DNA of 64,000 bases from Vreelandella olivaria (GTDB lineage Bacteria; Pseudomonadota; Gammaproteobacteria; Pseudomonadales; Halomonadaceae): contig AP019416.1 in NCBI GenBank assembly GCA_004295565.1, positions 3,596,001-3,660,000 of the forward strand, given 5' to 3'. The notes beneath the pieces were generated by a model that searched no databases, was not told the DNA's origin, and worked only from the letters and a program-made list of their open reading frames with translations. This document shows positions 19,590 to 30,348 of the stretch, piece by piece (within the stretch, counting starts at the first letter, position 1; each line of letters begins with the position of its first letter). A program made the position numbers and the translations under genes.

Positions 19590-20242
19590 TTAGGTTGCCC
19601 AGGCTGGCTCGCCGTTATAAGGCGCGCAGCCGTCATAGCGGCCTGGCACCGCTTCGTAGCGTAGGACTTCCGTCGCGCCGACTTCTGAGGTGAAGAAACC
19701 AAACAGCGTTAGCTGCTTCATCATGGTGAAGTAGTGTGGAAGCGCATCTTCGCTCTCCACATGCTCCTGTGATGACTGGTTTTCTGCCGTTTGATTTTGC
19801 GCGGTCTGGGTTTCTATCGTCAGTGCTTCAGCGGGGTTGGCTGTTTGCGGGCCTGCTGCTGGCGTGCGCCATCGCTTCGCGATCCAACTCGGTGATGAGC
19901 TCTAACCGCTGCTCGCCACTCAGCGCCATAAAATCACGTTGGTAAGCCGCTCGGCTGCGCGCCTCAAGCTGTGCTAACCCAAAATAGAACACCTCTCTCT
20001 GAGGGCGTATAGCAGTCGCTAACGAACATGGCCATAAATTCCCCGACGCCCGCGTCTTTAGCACCTGGGGTATCGGTACGTGGCAAAATAGTTTCGGCAA
20101 GTTCGTCCAGCCGCTCTACATCCTGGCTGCTAAAGGGGTGATCCGACTGGCCAGCATCGCTAAAGGCAAATAGGGATTTGCCTCCAATCATCGCGGTACC
20201 GGTCGTCAGCGCGATCATTTTGAGTAATTCGCGACGATTCAT
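19590..20242 (-). CDS. Gluconate 2-dehydrogenase subunit 3 family protein with Tat signal, frameshifted
   Basis: Starts [21 protein letters not shown], a twin-arginine signal. FSSQDVERLDELAETILPRTD and GAKDAGVGEFMAMFVSDCYT are the family core; the frame slips near 20000 and again near 19840. The true end, in a third frame, is KQLTLFGFFTSEVGATEVLRY to EPAWAT. About 217 residues. In related FAD dehydrogenases the small subunit carries the Tat signal and takes the signal-less flavoprotein across the membrane with it. Its ATG overlaps the GMC stop (TCATGA). Confidence 0.85.
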
Positions 20243-21924
20243 GACAAATTCCCCGCTTCAGCTCTTCCACGGCATAATCCACCGCCCGGGCGGTAAGCGC
20301 CATATAGGTTAGAGAAGGGTTCACGCAAGAGGATGACGTCATGCAGGCGCCATCGGTGACAAACACATTGGGCGCATCCCACACCTGGTTATGGCTGTTC
20401 AGCACTGAGGTTTTCGGGTCACGGCCCATCCGTGCAGTGCCCATTTCATGGATTCCCATGCCCGGTGCGTAATCGCCTACGTCGCCTTTGACGTTCTTCA
20501 CGCCCGCAGCCTCTAGCAGATCGACCGCGTCCTGAACCATATCCCGGCGCATATCGCGCTCGTTTTGCTTGAGTTCCACATTGATCGACAGCACCGGCAG
20601 CCCCCATTTATCGCGAACGCTGTGATCCAGAGAAATACGGTTATCGTGATCGGGCAGCATTTCGCCAAAGCCTGTCATACCGATCGTCCAACCGCCTGGC
20701 TGGGTGAGTGCTTGCTTTAAATCAGCGCCGATATTGAGCTCGGCAATTTCGCGATCCCAGCCCTGGCGACTCGCCGCGCCTTGATAACCAAACCCGCGCA
20801 CGTAGCTACGCTGCTCATCGCCTACGTTGCGAAAGCGCGGAATATAAAAACCTGCAGGACGGCGTCCGAAGTAATATTTGTCGAGATAGCCTTCCACGTC
20901 ACCACTGGCACCGCAGCGGAAGTGGTGATCCATCACGTTGTGGCCCAGTTCGCCGCTACTGCTGCCCAAGCCGCCCTCCCAGACATCGGTGGCGGAGTTC
21001 ATCAAAATCCAGGTGGTGTTGAAGGTCGAGGCGTTGAGAAACACCACATCGGCGGTGTACTCGTGGGTTTCATGGGTTTCGGCATCAATGACTTCCACAC
21101 CCCGCGCTCGCTGGCGATCCTTGTCATACAGCACCTGGCTGACAATCGAGAACGGCCGCAAGGTTAAATTGCCTGTGGCCACCGCCGCGGGAAGCGTAGC
21201 GGACTGGGTGCTGAAATAGGCACCAAAAGGGCACCCCAGCCAGCACTTATTACGGTATTGGCAGTTGACGCGATTTTGCTCTGGCTTTGGCTGGGTAATA
21301 TTGGCCACCCGGCTGTGGATAAGATGACGCTGGCCACCAAAGGCCTCTTTAATGCGCTTGGCCGCATCCTCTTCCACACAGTTAAGCGGTATCGGCGGCA
21401 GAAACTCGCCATCGGGAAGGATATCCAACCCCTCCTGGGTGCCTGCGATACCGGCAAAGCGCTCCACATAGTCATACCAGGGGCGAGATCTTCGTAGCGA
21501 ATCGGCCAATCAATGGCGATGCCTTCCCGCTGGTTGGCCTCAAAATCCATCGGGCTGAGCCGGTAGCTTTGCCGGCCCCAAAGCAGAGAACGCCCGCCTA
21601 CGTGGTAGCCGCGAAACCAGTCAAAGCGCTTCTCTTCTACGTAGGGATTGGCCTGTTCATCCGCCCACATGCCCAGGGTGGCTTCATTAAGGGGTAGTCG
21701 CGCTTGAGCACAGGGTATTTAGCGATCATTTCCTGAGTCGGCTCATTGCGGTGGGGATAATCCCACGCCTCTTTGTCGGCATTGTGGTAATCCTTTACGT
21801 GCTCAATATTGCGCCCACGCTCAAGCAGCAAAACCTTTAGCCCCTTCTCGGTTAGCTCTTTAGCAGCCCAACCGCCGCTAATGCCTGAGCCAACCACGAT
21901 GGCATCGTAGTGATTATCTGGCAT
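20239..21924 (-). CDS. GMC-type FAD-dependent sugar oxidoreductase, frameshifted
   Basis: About 562 residues in three frames. [18 protein letters not shown] is the FAD-binding Rossmann motif; [14 protein letters not shown] follows; the C-terminal part has HEMGTARMG and [15 protein letters not shown] with the conserved Asn. Breaks lie near 21660 and 21490; at the end a lost G changes KRGNLS-stop into read-through. No signal peptide, so export probably depends on the Tat signal of the neighbouring subunit 3. The pair resembles glucoside 3-dehydrogenase and gluconate or sorbosone dehydrogenases. No cytochrome subunit was seen nearby. Confidence 0.88.
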
Positions 21925-21998
21925 GGTTATCTTCCTTACTGTGTTGTTTTTAGAGTCGAATCACACGTCGCAGAGCTGAATAGCCGCCTGCAGTGATT

Positions 21999-22856
21999 CT
22001 ATTTTGCCTGTTGGCTAGTCCGGTCAGGGATAAATTCTTGGGCGATATAGCCCTTAAAGCCGGTATCTCGAATAGCGCGACAAATCGCGGGTAGTTGAGC
22101 TCTTGGGTGTCATCTATTTCATGCCGCCCCGGCACACCGGCCGTATGGTAATGGCCGAAAAACGGGTGGTTTTCACGGATGGTGCGAATGACATCGCCTT
22201 CACTAATCTGCATGTGATAGATGTCGTAGAGCAGCTTGAAGTTGGGTGAATCAAGACGACGGCAAAGCTCAATTCCCCAGGCAGAGTTATCGCAAAGGTA
22301 ATCAGGGTGGTCGATTTTGCTGTTAAACAGCTCCATCTGTAGCACCACGCCTTTTGCTTCTGCTTCGGCAAGAATCTGCTTCAGTCCCGTTTCGGCATTT
22401 TGCAAACCCTGCTCAGGGCTCATGCCCCGAGCATTGCCACTAAAGCAGATAAGATTGGTGTAACCCGCTTGGCTGACCAGATCGATATGGTTGAGATAGC
22501 GCTCAACCAGCTCGGCATGAAAGCGGGCGTCGCCCCAGCCATCCTCAAGGCTCAACTCGGCACCATTACACATGGAGGAGTCGAGCCCATAGCGCTGAAG
22601 CACAGGCCACTCTTCGGATCCCACCAGATCAATCGCCGTAATACCCAACTCAGTTGAAAGCTGGCACAGCTCTTCCAGACGCAAAAATCGAACGTCCAGC
22701 GGGCAACCGAATGCTGGATATTACCTTTAGTGCCGGCTGGGAAGACCTATCGTCAGCCAGGGCTTGAGATCCAAGCAGAGGTAGCGCCGCCAGACCAATA
22801 GAACCGGTCACGCTGTGGCGCAGCAGGCTTCGCCGATCAATAAGGTAGCGCTTCAT
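21999..22856 (-). CDS. Tat-exported sugar isomerase/epimerase-like protein, frameshifted
   Basis: The start, MKRYLIDRRSLLRHSVTGSIG, has a twin-arginine signal ending near SQALA. The rest is a hydroxypyruvate-isomerase-like TIM barrel: LSTELGITAIDLVGSEEW, VVLQMELFNSKIDHPDY and KLLYDIYHMQISEGD carry the metal-binding Glu and Asp-His. Two slips are seen: one near 22690 and one near 22090, after which the proper C-terminus reads GFKGYIAQEFIPDR and stops at 21999. Located between the flavoprotein gene and another exported epimerase gene. An isomerase sent out through Tat suggests that keto-sugar chemistry takes place in the periplasm (inference). Confidence 0.82.
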
Positions 22857-22903
22857 AAAGCATCCTCGCGTTTGTCATCTAAATGAGATGGCCTAGGCGT
22901 GTA

Positions 22904-23787
22904 TTACTCTTCACGAAGCGCTGTCAGTTTTTCCTCTAGGAAACTATTTCCCTCGGTAATCACCGCTTCAGCGTCTAGCGGCATATCGTGTTCGATGATG
23001 TACCACTCAACATCAGCGGCCTCGATGGCGGGCAGTATCGCATCCCAATCCAGCACGCCCTCCCCAAGCGTGGCAAACCCACCCTCCTCTTCAGCGGTGC
23101 CTTCTGGCGCGTTATCTTTGGCGTGTACTGCAAACAGTCGCCCATCAAAACGCGTTACGTACTCTGCCGGGTCAAAACCACCCCGCGCGATCCAGGCGAG
23201 ATCCAGTTCTGCCAACAGGTCAGATCCGGCTGCATCAAAAGATGCTCTAGGGCGGTTTTATCGTCGTACACTTCCATTTCAAAATCGTGGTTGTGATACG
23301 CCAAGCGCAACCCTTCGGCATCGAGCGTTGCGGCAATATCACCTAGCTCTTCACCCAGCGCCTGCCAGCCTTCGGCATCGCTAGGGCGTGCGTCCTCGGC
23401 TAGATAAGGCACTGTTAAAGTGTCGTTACCTACCGCCTGATTAAACGCCACCGTTTCGTCTAAGCGATTGCGCAGGTCGTCCAATTGCACATGGCTTGAG
23501 ATCACCTCAAGCGCGTGCTCTTCTAACAGTGCATTGAGTTCTTCAGCAGTCACTTCCTGGGTGCCCACCGTTTCAATCGCCGAAATACCAGCCCTATTTA
23601 CAGCGGCTAGCTGTTCTTCCAAGCTGCCAAAATCCCGCAGTGTGTACATTTGCACGGCGATGGGCAGCTCTGCTGAATGGTCTTGAGCTTGGGCAAAGCC
23701 AGGCACACTCAGCGCTGACAGCGTCACGGCACTGGCAGCCAATAGAGCCTGTGAACTCATGCGTTTTAAGCGTCGCGGGGTATCCAT
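22904..23787 (-). CDS. Exported sugar isomerase/epimerase-like protein, frameshifted
   Basis: Starts MDTPRRLKRMSSQALLAASA at ATG 23787 with GAGGTGG upstream; the signal peptide ends near FAQAQ. The TIM barrel shows PIAVQMYTLRDFGSLEEQL, AGISAIETVGTQ, LAYHNHDFEM and, after a slip near 23200, AVHAKDNAPEG. These motifs are typical of exported sugar epimerases often paired with Gfo/Idh/MocA or DUF1080 proteins. It is the first gene of the leftward operon controlled by the 23840 operator. About 294 residues. Confidence 0.85.
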
Positions 23788-23839
23788 ATCCACCTCGTTG
23801 TTGTTGGATTGTTATGGGTTGTGAAAGCGCCGATGCAAG

Positions 23840-23857
23840 AATGTAATCGGTTACATT
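23840..23857. promoter_or_regulatory. Second LacI-type operator copy
   Basis: AATGTAATCGGTTACATT, differing by one base from the palindrome at 14061. It lies 53 bases upstream of the epimerase start, at the head of the leftward operon 23787-18771. The rest of the gap to 24109 is AT-rich and also holds the promoter of the rightward EamA gene. Confidence 0.72.
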
Positions 23858-24070
23858 TTTTAGATCATCTCAGTTGAATGTGCAAGTCAGCACTCTTTTT
23901 ACCGCTTTAATGATGTCAAAAAGAACTTACCCTCTCGCCAATCAGCTCTCAAACCATTGGTTATAAAGCACTTATAGGATTAATAAGAAAAACTAACACT
24001 TTAGTATCAAACAGCAGCAATGCTAAACAACCACTTATAGCGCTATTATTTTTACCATCTCCCAAGCTGA

Positions 24071-24076
24071 TATAAT
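24071..24076 (+). promoter_or_regulatory. Possible -10 box for the EamA gene
   Basis: A perfect TATAAT lies 34 bases before the GTG start. The -35 region is weak (TTTACC-like near 24050). Confidence 0.4.
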
Positions 24077-24109
24077 GACTGCCGCTTCCATCCACCAACG
24101 GACATCAAC

Positions 24110-24958
24110 GTGCCTCTACGCGATTTGCTACTCGGCCTGTTTGTTATCGCCATTTGGGCGTTGAATATCATTGTGATCAGGTTGGTGTGGCGGAACTACC
24201 GCCACTATTGATGACCACACTGCGTTTTATGCTCGTCGCGACGCTGCTGGTGCCTTTCTACCCAGTGGCGCGGGTACAGCTACCCTTTGCTGCTGCTCTC
24301 GGTGACGTTTGGCAGCCTACACTTTGCTCTGCTGTTTATTGGCCTGGAGCACGCTGAGGCAGGTACCGGCGCGCTGCTGGTACAAATGGGCACGCCCTTT
24401 GCCACGCTGTTAGCGGTAATCTTTCTAAAAGAGAAGCTGGGGCCCAAGCGTATTGCCGGACTGCTGCTCTCTTTGCTGGGGTCGTCGTGCTGGCGGGCGG
24501 GCCAACGCTGCCCTCTCCTCTGCCACTGGCGATCCTGTTGTGCAGTGCCATGGGCTGGGCGGTGTCGCAGCTGTTAATCAAGCGCGGCCCACCCATTGCG
24601 CCGATGGCGTTGGCAGGCTGGGTGGCGCTGTTCGCAGTGCCTCAGGTAGCGCTGGGGTCATGGCTCTTTGAGAGCGGTCAATGGCAGGCGATGCAGCAAG
24701 CCACCTGGTTAGGCTGGGGGCGATGATTTACACCGCCGTGATGTCGTCGATTGTCGCTTACGGGATTTGGTACGCGCTGTTGCGCCGCCACCCGGTTAAT
24801 CGCGTGGTACCCATGACGCTACTGGTACCGGTATTGGCGGTTGGCCTAGGCGCGCTGTTAATGGGCGACAGCCTAGGCGTGCATAAGCTAGCCGGGGCGG
24901 TTTAGTGGTCGCGGGTATCGCCTTGATTGTGACCCGATTTCGCCGTCGCCCGGCTTAG
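24110..24958 (+). CDS. EamA/DMT family transporter (RhaT-like), frameshifted
   Basis: From GTG 24110: PLRDLLLGLFVIAIWALNII, then in successive frames VGVAELPPLLMTTLRFMLVA, SVTFGSLHFALLFIGLEHA, GALLVQMGTPFATLLAVIF, LKEKLGPKRIAGL, and, in the second half, SVVAYGIWYALLRRHPVNRV-like and TLLVPVLAVGLGALLMG. Ten membrane segments in two EamA repeats; the family exports amino acids and other metabolites. At least four one-base losses break it. Its stop overlaps that of the convergent DUF192 gene. Confidence 0.85.
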
Positions 24959-25486
24959 TCTGCGGGTTGGCAGAAACCGGCTTCGTCAGGAATGGAAACA
25001 CAGTCTCCTACGTTGATACCGCGCTCGGCAAAGTAGCCGCCATTCACCTCTAGCGCAGAGTGGTAAGCCGCACCCGCCGGATAAGAGGGCAGTCGCTCGG
25101 CGACGAGGATTCGCAGGGCTGCATGGTATTAATCGCCACGATCCGCCCATCGCTATCGATAAAAGCAATATCCAGGGGATTAGCGTGCGGTACATCCAAA
25201 AGGCATTGTTAGCGGCCTGCTCGCTCTCAAAGCGAAATAGCATGCCATTTGCTTCAGGCAAGCTCTCGCGCCCCATTAAGCCGCGTTGGCGCTGGGAAAC
25301 CGTTTCCGCCACCTCAACCTCTAAACGATGTGGGCCCCCATCGCTGTGAATAGCCAGCGGCAACGTCTGCATCGCTTTCGTCGACGTCTGCCCCCAGGCA
25401 AATGAGCTAAGTAGCGACATCGGCAATAGCGCCGTCAGTGGTAACAGTAAAGACGCCTTAAGCAGCGTGCGACGCGTGGGATCCAT
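24955..25486 (-). CDS. DUF192 protein with Tat-like signal, frameshifted
   Basis: [20 protein letters not shown] is a twin-arginine-like export signal. The DUF192 core follows: EVAETVSQRQRGLMGRESLP, GMLFRFESEQ and FWMYRTLIPLDIAF, with slips near 25180 and 25110; the proper C-terminus is SALEVNGGYFAERGINVGD. About 176 residues. The function of the family is unknown. It lies just after modC and may be co-transcribed with it. Confidence 0.82.
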
Positions 25487-26643
25487 GCTTACTTCCTTTT
25501 GTCATGCGCATCTGCGCGAACTCGGTGGCCTGGCAAAGGTGAATGCCTTCGGCCAATAGTGAAACACTCACCACTGCACCGCGGGTTAACTGGTTACGCC
25601 GTGCGGCATGGGTGGCAATATCGAAACGTAACATATCGCCATGATGGACGCGCAGTGAAACTGACGTAATGCCACCCAATACCACCAGCTCACTGACCGC
25701 GGCTGTGATCGGGTTTTCCCGTTCACCCTGGGAAGGACGGTCACGGCGGTGAAGCACAATATCTGACGGGGCAAATACCAGGCCACCGTTTCACCCGGTG
25801 ACAGGTGAGCAAGCCGCTCGGCCACTTCTAAGTAAGTGTCCCCCACTTCAGCCGCCGCTGTCCCGCTACGTCAACAACGACGCCTTCAAATAGATTATGC
25901 CTGTCTAATAAGCGAGCTATCAACGGCGAGGCGGGGCGCCTAAACAGCGCGTCAGGAGCGGCCTGCTGAAGGCTTGCACCGTTATGTAGCACGCAGATTT
26001 GGTCGGCCAACGCGGCGGCCTCTTCCAGATCGTGAGTCACCAGTACTATGGGGATATCGATCTGCTCACGAAGCAGCGCCAACTCGCGCTGTAGCCGACG
26101 CCGGGTGACTTGATCCACCGCCGAAAACGGCTCATCAAGTAACAGCACTTTGGGGTCGCGGGCCAAGGCCCGTGCCAGTGCCACTCGCTGGCGCTGGCCT
26201 CCGGAAAGCGCGTTAGGTAGCGCTTGCCCAGCCCGTCTAAACGCACCTTGGCTAGCCACTGCTCGGCCTGTTCACGGCGTTTCGGTTGGGGCAAGTGACG
26301 CAGAGGGAGTTGAATATTTTGCGAGGCGGTTAGGTGCGGAAACAGCGCATAGTCCTGAAACACTATGCCGACCTGCCTACGCTGGGGCGAGTGAATGCTT
26401 ACGTTCGGCGTCAAACCAAACCTCTCCAGCGCACTCCACTCGCCCGCCCTGGGGACGATAAAGCCCGGCAATGGTGCGCAGCAGCGTGGTTTTTCCGCTG
26501 CCCGATGGCCCTACCAGCGCCAGCAATTCGCCGGGTTGGCAAACGAACTCGGCGGCCAGTGGAATCGGCCCCGTTTGATTAACCGCCACGCTCAATCCTG
26601 CAATCGGCCCAAAGACCGTCTCTGTGATGCGCGAATCAGCCAC
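25458..26643 (-). CDS. modC: Molybdate ABC transporter ATP-binding protein ModC, frameshifted
   Basis: Four or five frames give one ABC ATPase: Walker [13 protein letters not shown]-loop [12 protein letters not shown], signature [16 protein letters not shown], Walker [13 protein letters not shown] and H-loop VTHDLEEA, followed by a C-terminal TOBE domain ([20 protein letters not shown]) typical of ModC. GTG 26643 overlaps the modB stop by eight bases. The exact stop is unclear because of frame slips near the DUF192 start. It energises molybdate import with ModA and ModB. Confidence 0.85.
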
Positions 26644-27303
26644 GTACCCACCGCCTTCGCCCGGCCAGCCCATAGACAAGCCCCAAGGTAATAAACGATA
26701 CCAACAGCAGCAGCGCCGACATCTGTGCAGCGCCCTGTTCATCAAAGGCCTGGACGCGATCATAGATGGCAATGGCGAGGGTGCGGGTTTCGCCATCAAT
26801 GGCGCCTCCCACCATCAAGATGACGCCAAATTCGCCCAGCGTATGGGCAAGGTGAGCGCTGCCGCTGACATTATGCCGGGCCACACCAAGGGCAGTTCGA
26901 TGCGCAGCAGCGTCTGCCAAGGGCTCAAACCACTGCACCAGGCAGCTTCACGAAGGTTGTGGGGCACATGTTCAAAAGCGCGCTGAATGGGCTGCACGGC
27001 AAACGGCAAATTGGCGATCAGGGAAGCCAGTAATATGCCCGTAAAGGTGAAATTCAGCCCGCTGCCGGTTATGTTTGCCCAAAACGAACCCACTGGCGCG
27101 TCGCGGCCAAAGCTCAGCAGCAGATAGAAACCTAATACGGTAGGTGGTAATACCAGCGGTAGTGCGATCAGCGCTTCGCATAGCCCTTTGCCGCGGAAAC
27201 GCGCATAGGCCAGAGAGCGGCCTAGCCAAATGGCAATGGGCAGTAAGATGAGACAGGTAAATGCCGCGAGACGTAACGAGACCGAAAGCGCCGACCAATC
27301 CAT
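26636..27303 (-). CDS. modB: Molybdate ABC transporter permease ModB, frameshifted
   Basis: [20 protein letters not shown] opens a five-TM permease with the ModB segments [17 protein letters not shown] and [12 protein letters not shown]-like [21 protein letters not shown] (the EAA loop). One slip near 26880 joins PGIMSAAAL to [16 protein letters not shown] and on to the stop at 26636. About 222 residues, normal for ModB. Its start is 47 bases after the modA stop. Confidence 0.88.
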
Positions 27304-27349
27304 TATGCCCCTTCCATTAAGAAGCGCTCATCATTCGACGCTAAAGCCA

Positions 27350-28107
27350 TTATTCCGCGTTAAAACCATAGTTACGCAAAATGGATTGTCCCTCGTCCTC
27401 TTGCAACCACTGATAGAAGGCCGTGGCAATCTCTCCAGCCTGATTGGTCAGTACCATGCGCTGGCGTAGTGGGCTATGCCAAGTCTCGGGGATGAGTACG
27501 TACTCACTTCGCTCACCTAGTGAGGGTGCCAGTGCCAAGGAGTAAGCCACCAGGCCACCCCGCGCATCGTCGGAAAGCGCAAACTGTGCCGCCTGGGAGA
27601 CGTTTTCGCCCAGTATCCGCAGCGGCTCTGTTTGCTCCCAAAGCCCGGCGTGCTCAAGCGCCTGCTGTGCCGCAACGCCATAGGGCGCATGTTCGGGGTT
27701 GGCCAGGGCGATTCGTTCAGTAGTCCCCGCCTCTAAGGCGGTTTGAACCGCTTCAAGCGGCATCTCCTCATTAGGCAAATCACCACGCCCAGCGCGCTGC
27801 AGCCACACTAGACGACCAATGGCATAAATCACGCCCTCATCTTGTGTGTAGCCTCTTCATAGAGCGCTTGAACGTAGCGCTCGTCAGCAGAGAGATAGAG
27901 CTCAAAGGGCGCGCCCTGGGCAATTTGACGGCGAAAGTTGCCCGAAGAACCGAAGTTAAGCCGCAGGGCATGGCCAGTTTGCTGCTGAAACCGCTCAGCG
28001 GCTTCCGTCAGCGCAAACTGCAAATCAGAGGCAGCCGCAGGGCGCCGCTATAGCGGTTAGTAGTAGGCAGCAAGCAGTAGCCTATGGACTAATTTAGCTT
28101 TTAGCAT
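27350..28107 (-). CDS. modA: Molybdate-binding protein ModA, frameshifted at N-terminus
   Basis: The core reads LQFALTEAAERFQQQTGHAL, LNFGSSGNFRRQIAQGAPFE and LSADERYVQAL; after a slip near 27830 it goes on with YAIGRLVWLQ to NYGFNAE. The G-S-S-G and A-S-D-type positions are those that bind the oxyanion. The N-terminal signal peptide is scrambled: ATG 28107 gives [16 protein letters not shown], then slips into RAAASDLQFA. That start overlaps the pyruvate kinase stop by about 14 bases, an arrangement that may be real coupling or an artefact of a lost base. Confidence 0.82.
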
Positions 28108-29564
28108 GCTCGTCGGTAATCTCCATCACCTTCATGGTATTGGTGCCACCGTGAGCGTTCATATGATCGCCGCGGGTAAGAATCACATGGTCGCCTGGCT
28201 TGGAGATACCGGTCTTCACCAGTAGCTCAAGGGCACGGTCATTTAGCTCAGTGGCGCTCATTTCAGAGGTATCGAACGGCAGCGAGACGACGCCGCGGTA
28301 GAGTGCCATGCGCCGCTGAGCGATAGGGTTATGCGCCAAGCCCACAATCGGCAGGCCCGAACGAATGCGCGAAGCGATCAGCGGCGTATAGCCCGATGAG
28401 GTCATACAGGCAATCGCGGTAATGCCGGTCATATGGTTGGCCGCGTACATGGCGGAGAGCGCAATGGTCTCGTCAGGGCGGGTAAAGCCTTCATGAATAC
28501 GGTGTCCCGACTCCTGGGCGGTCTTTTCCCGCTCAGCGCCCAGGCAAACACGTGACATGGCTTCCACGGTTTCCAGCGGGTAATCCCCGCTGCGGTTTCC
28601 GCCGAGAGCATGACCGCATCGCTGCCATCCAACACCGCGTTGGCCACATCAAACACTTCCGCTCGGGTAGGCAACGGCGCTGAAATCATGCTTTCCATCA
28701 TTTGCGTTGCGGTAATCACCGCACGATTCAGAGAGCGTGCTCGTTTGATCATGCGCTTTTGCACGCCGACCAGCTTGGCATCACCAATTTCGACGCCTAG
28801 ATCGCCCCGCGCCACCATCACCGCTTCAGAGGCTTCGATAATGCCATCCAGCGTGGCGTCATCTGCCACCGCTTCGGCGCGCTCCACCTTAGCAACCAGG
28901 CCAATCTCTTTGCCCGCCTCGCCCAGCAGGCGGCGTGCTTCAAGCATATCTTCAGCATGGCGGGGAAAGAAATGGCTAGTAGTCAACGCCGATTTCAACG
29001 GCGGTCTTAAGGTCTTCTTTATCTTTTCGGTCAATGCCGGAGCGGACAGCCCGCCGCCCTGCTTGTTGATGCCTTTATGGTTAGAGAGCTTGCCACCCAC
29101 GACCACAGTGGTATGCACTTGCTGGCCGTCAACACGTGCCACGTCCAGCACCAGGCGCCCATCGTCTAACAGCAGGCGATCCCCGGCAGTAACGTCTTTC
29201 GACAAGGTTTTATAGTCGCAGCCCACCTGATGGCTATCCCCTGCATCGCCATCCAGCGCCATATCAAGAATAAACGGCTGGCCCTCTTTAAGCACCACAG
29301 CCCCATCTCTAAACCGCGCAATACGAATTTTGGGCCCCTGCAGATCACCCAACACTGCGACGCTGCGGCCTAGCTGGGCGGCGATTTCACGCACCTCGGT
29401 TAGCCGACGGCGGTGATCATCCGCTGTGCCATGGGAGAAATTAAGACGCACCACATCGACCCCGCCTTGAGCATGGCTTCCAATACGCCTTCCCGGTCGC
29501 TGGCAGGCCCAAGGGTGGCGACAATTTTGGTACGACGGATCGTGGAGAAGTGCAGTGCGTTCAT
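28094..29564 (-). CDS. pyk: Pyruvate kinase, frameshifted
   Basis: Converts phosphoenolpyruvate and ADP to pyruvate and [25 protein letters not shown] is the N-terminus; [44 protein letters not shown] and [13 protein letters not shown] are family signatures. Slips near 29470 and 28590 are visible. Between about 29030 and 28960 three single-base losses cancel out, so the segment reads wrongly although the frame continues; the right frames give [16 protein letters not shown] and [11 protein letters not shown]. About 490 residues. Upstream lies a MITE-like repeat. Confidence 0.93.
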
Positions 29565-29626
29565 AATGTTCCAACCATGCAATTTAGCGTGTAGTGACTT
29601 TTATTAAGTAATTCTACTCAGTAACC

Positions 29627-29771
29627 CTAGGCTCTGTCTGAAAACTGGCTGCGCTCGACCATACGGCGTTAAAATTGGCTCAAAGTACTCATTTACAACA
29701 CGTAAACTCTGTCTTTTCGCCAATTTTGCCTTGTCTGGCCTTCGCTCGCCGACTTTTCAGACAAAGCCTAG
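29627..29771. repeat. MITE-like repeat, copy A (145 bp)
   Basis: Bounded by imperfect inverted ends: CTAGGCTCTGTCTGAAAA and TTTTCAGACAAAGCCTAG. Its reverse complement aligns over its whole length with 52841-52984, sharing runs such as AGTCGGCGAGCGAAG, AGACAAGGCAAAA and GAGTTTACG. It has no coding capacity and lies between pyk and allA. Confidence 0.8.
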
Positions 29772-29822
29772 CTTACCAGTTTAACGCGCTCTATATGACA
29801 GCAGTGCAACGCAGGGGTGGGG

Positions 29823-30308
29823 TTAAGTCAACGTCACGGTGATCGCGAGAGGAAATTCATCGCAATTATTACCATCACCGCCGCGATCCACTACCAAAAC
29901 TCGCCTTCGCGCTCCAGCACCGATTGAATGGCGTGCCAGGTGCCTGCGCGGTAGTTCACCCTTGGCGGCCATCGGTGACGAAAGCACGCACGTCTGAAGG
30001 GTTGATATGCTCACCCGGCGGGGCGACCACCACAATAAAGCGCTCCTGATGCAGCGGCATAAACGCCTGACTGCCCTGAGGGTGACGCTCTAAAAACGTT
30101 AGCTCCAACGGCAGTGTAATCGGCTGGCTCACGAAGATATTAATCAGCGTGTGAGCGTTTTCGCCCAGGGTTTCCACCTTGGCAAGATCATGGTGGCGCT
30201 GAGTGCGCCCGGCATTGATGGGAAACGAAGCGGAGGTGCGTGCATCAATCACATCGCCAAAGGGGCGAAGGCTTCAGCCGTTAGTGGCTCGGCTTTTAGT
30301 TCTAGCAT
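29823..30308 (-). CDS. allA: Ureidoglycolate lyase (AllA), frameshifted
   Basis: MLELKAEPLTAEAFAPFGDV (after restoring one G near 30255) then VIDARTSASFPINAGRTQRHH, LINIFVSQPITLPLEL, LERHPQGSQAFMPL and, after slips near 29950 and 29905, NYRAGTWHAIQSVLE and VVDRGGDGNNCDEF. This is the cupin-like ureidoglycolate lyase that releases urea and glyoxylate from ureidoglycolate, the last step of allantoin breakdown. Ribosome site AAGGA before ATG 30308. The gene is bracketed by two short inverted-repeat elements. Confidence 0.9.
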
Positions 30309-30348
30309 AGAGTTATCCTTGAAAGCTAACCTTGAGATATATCTCAGT

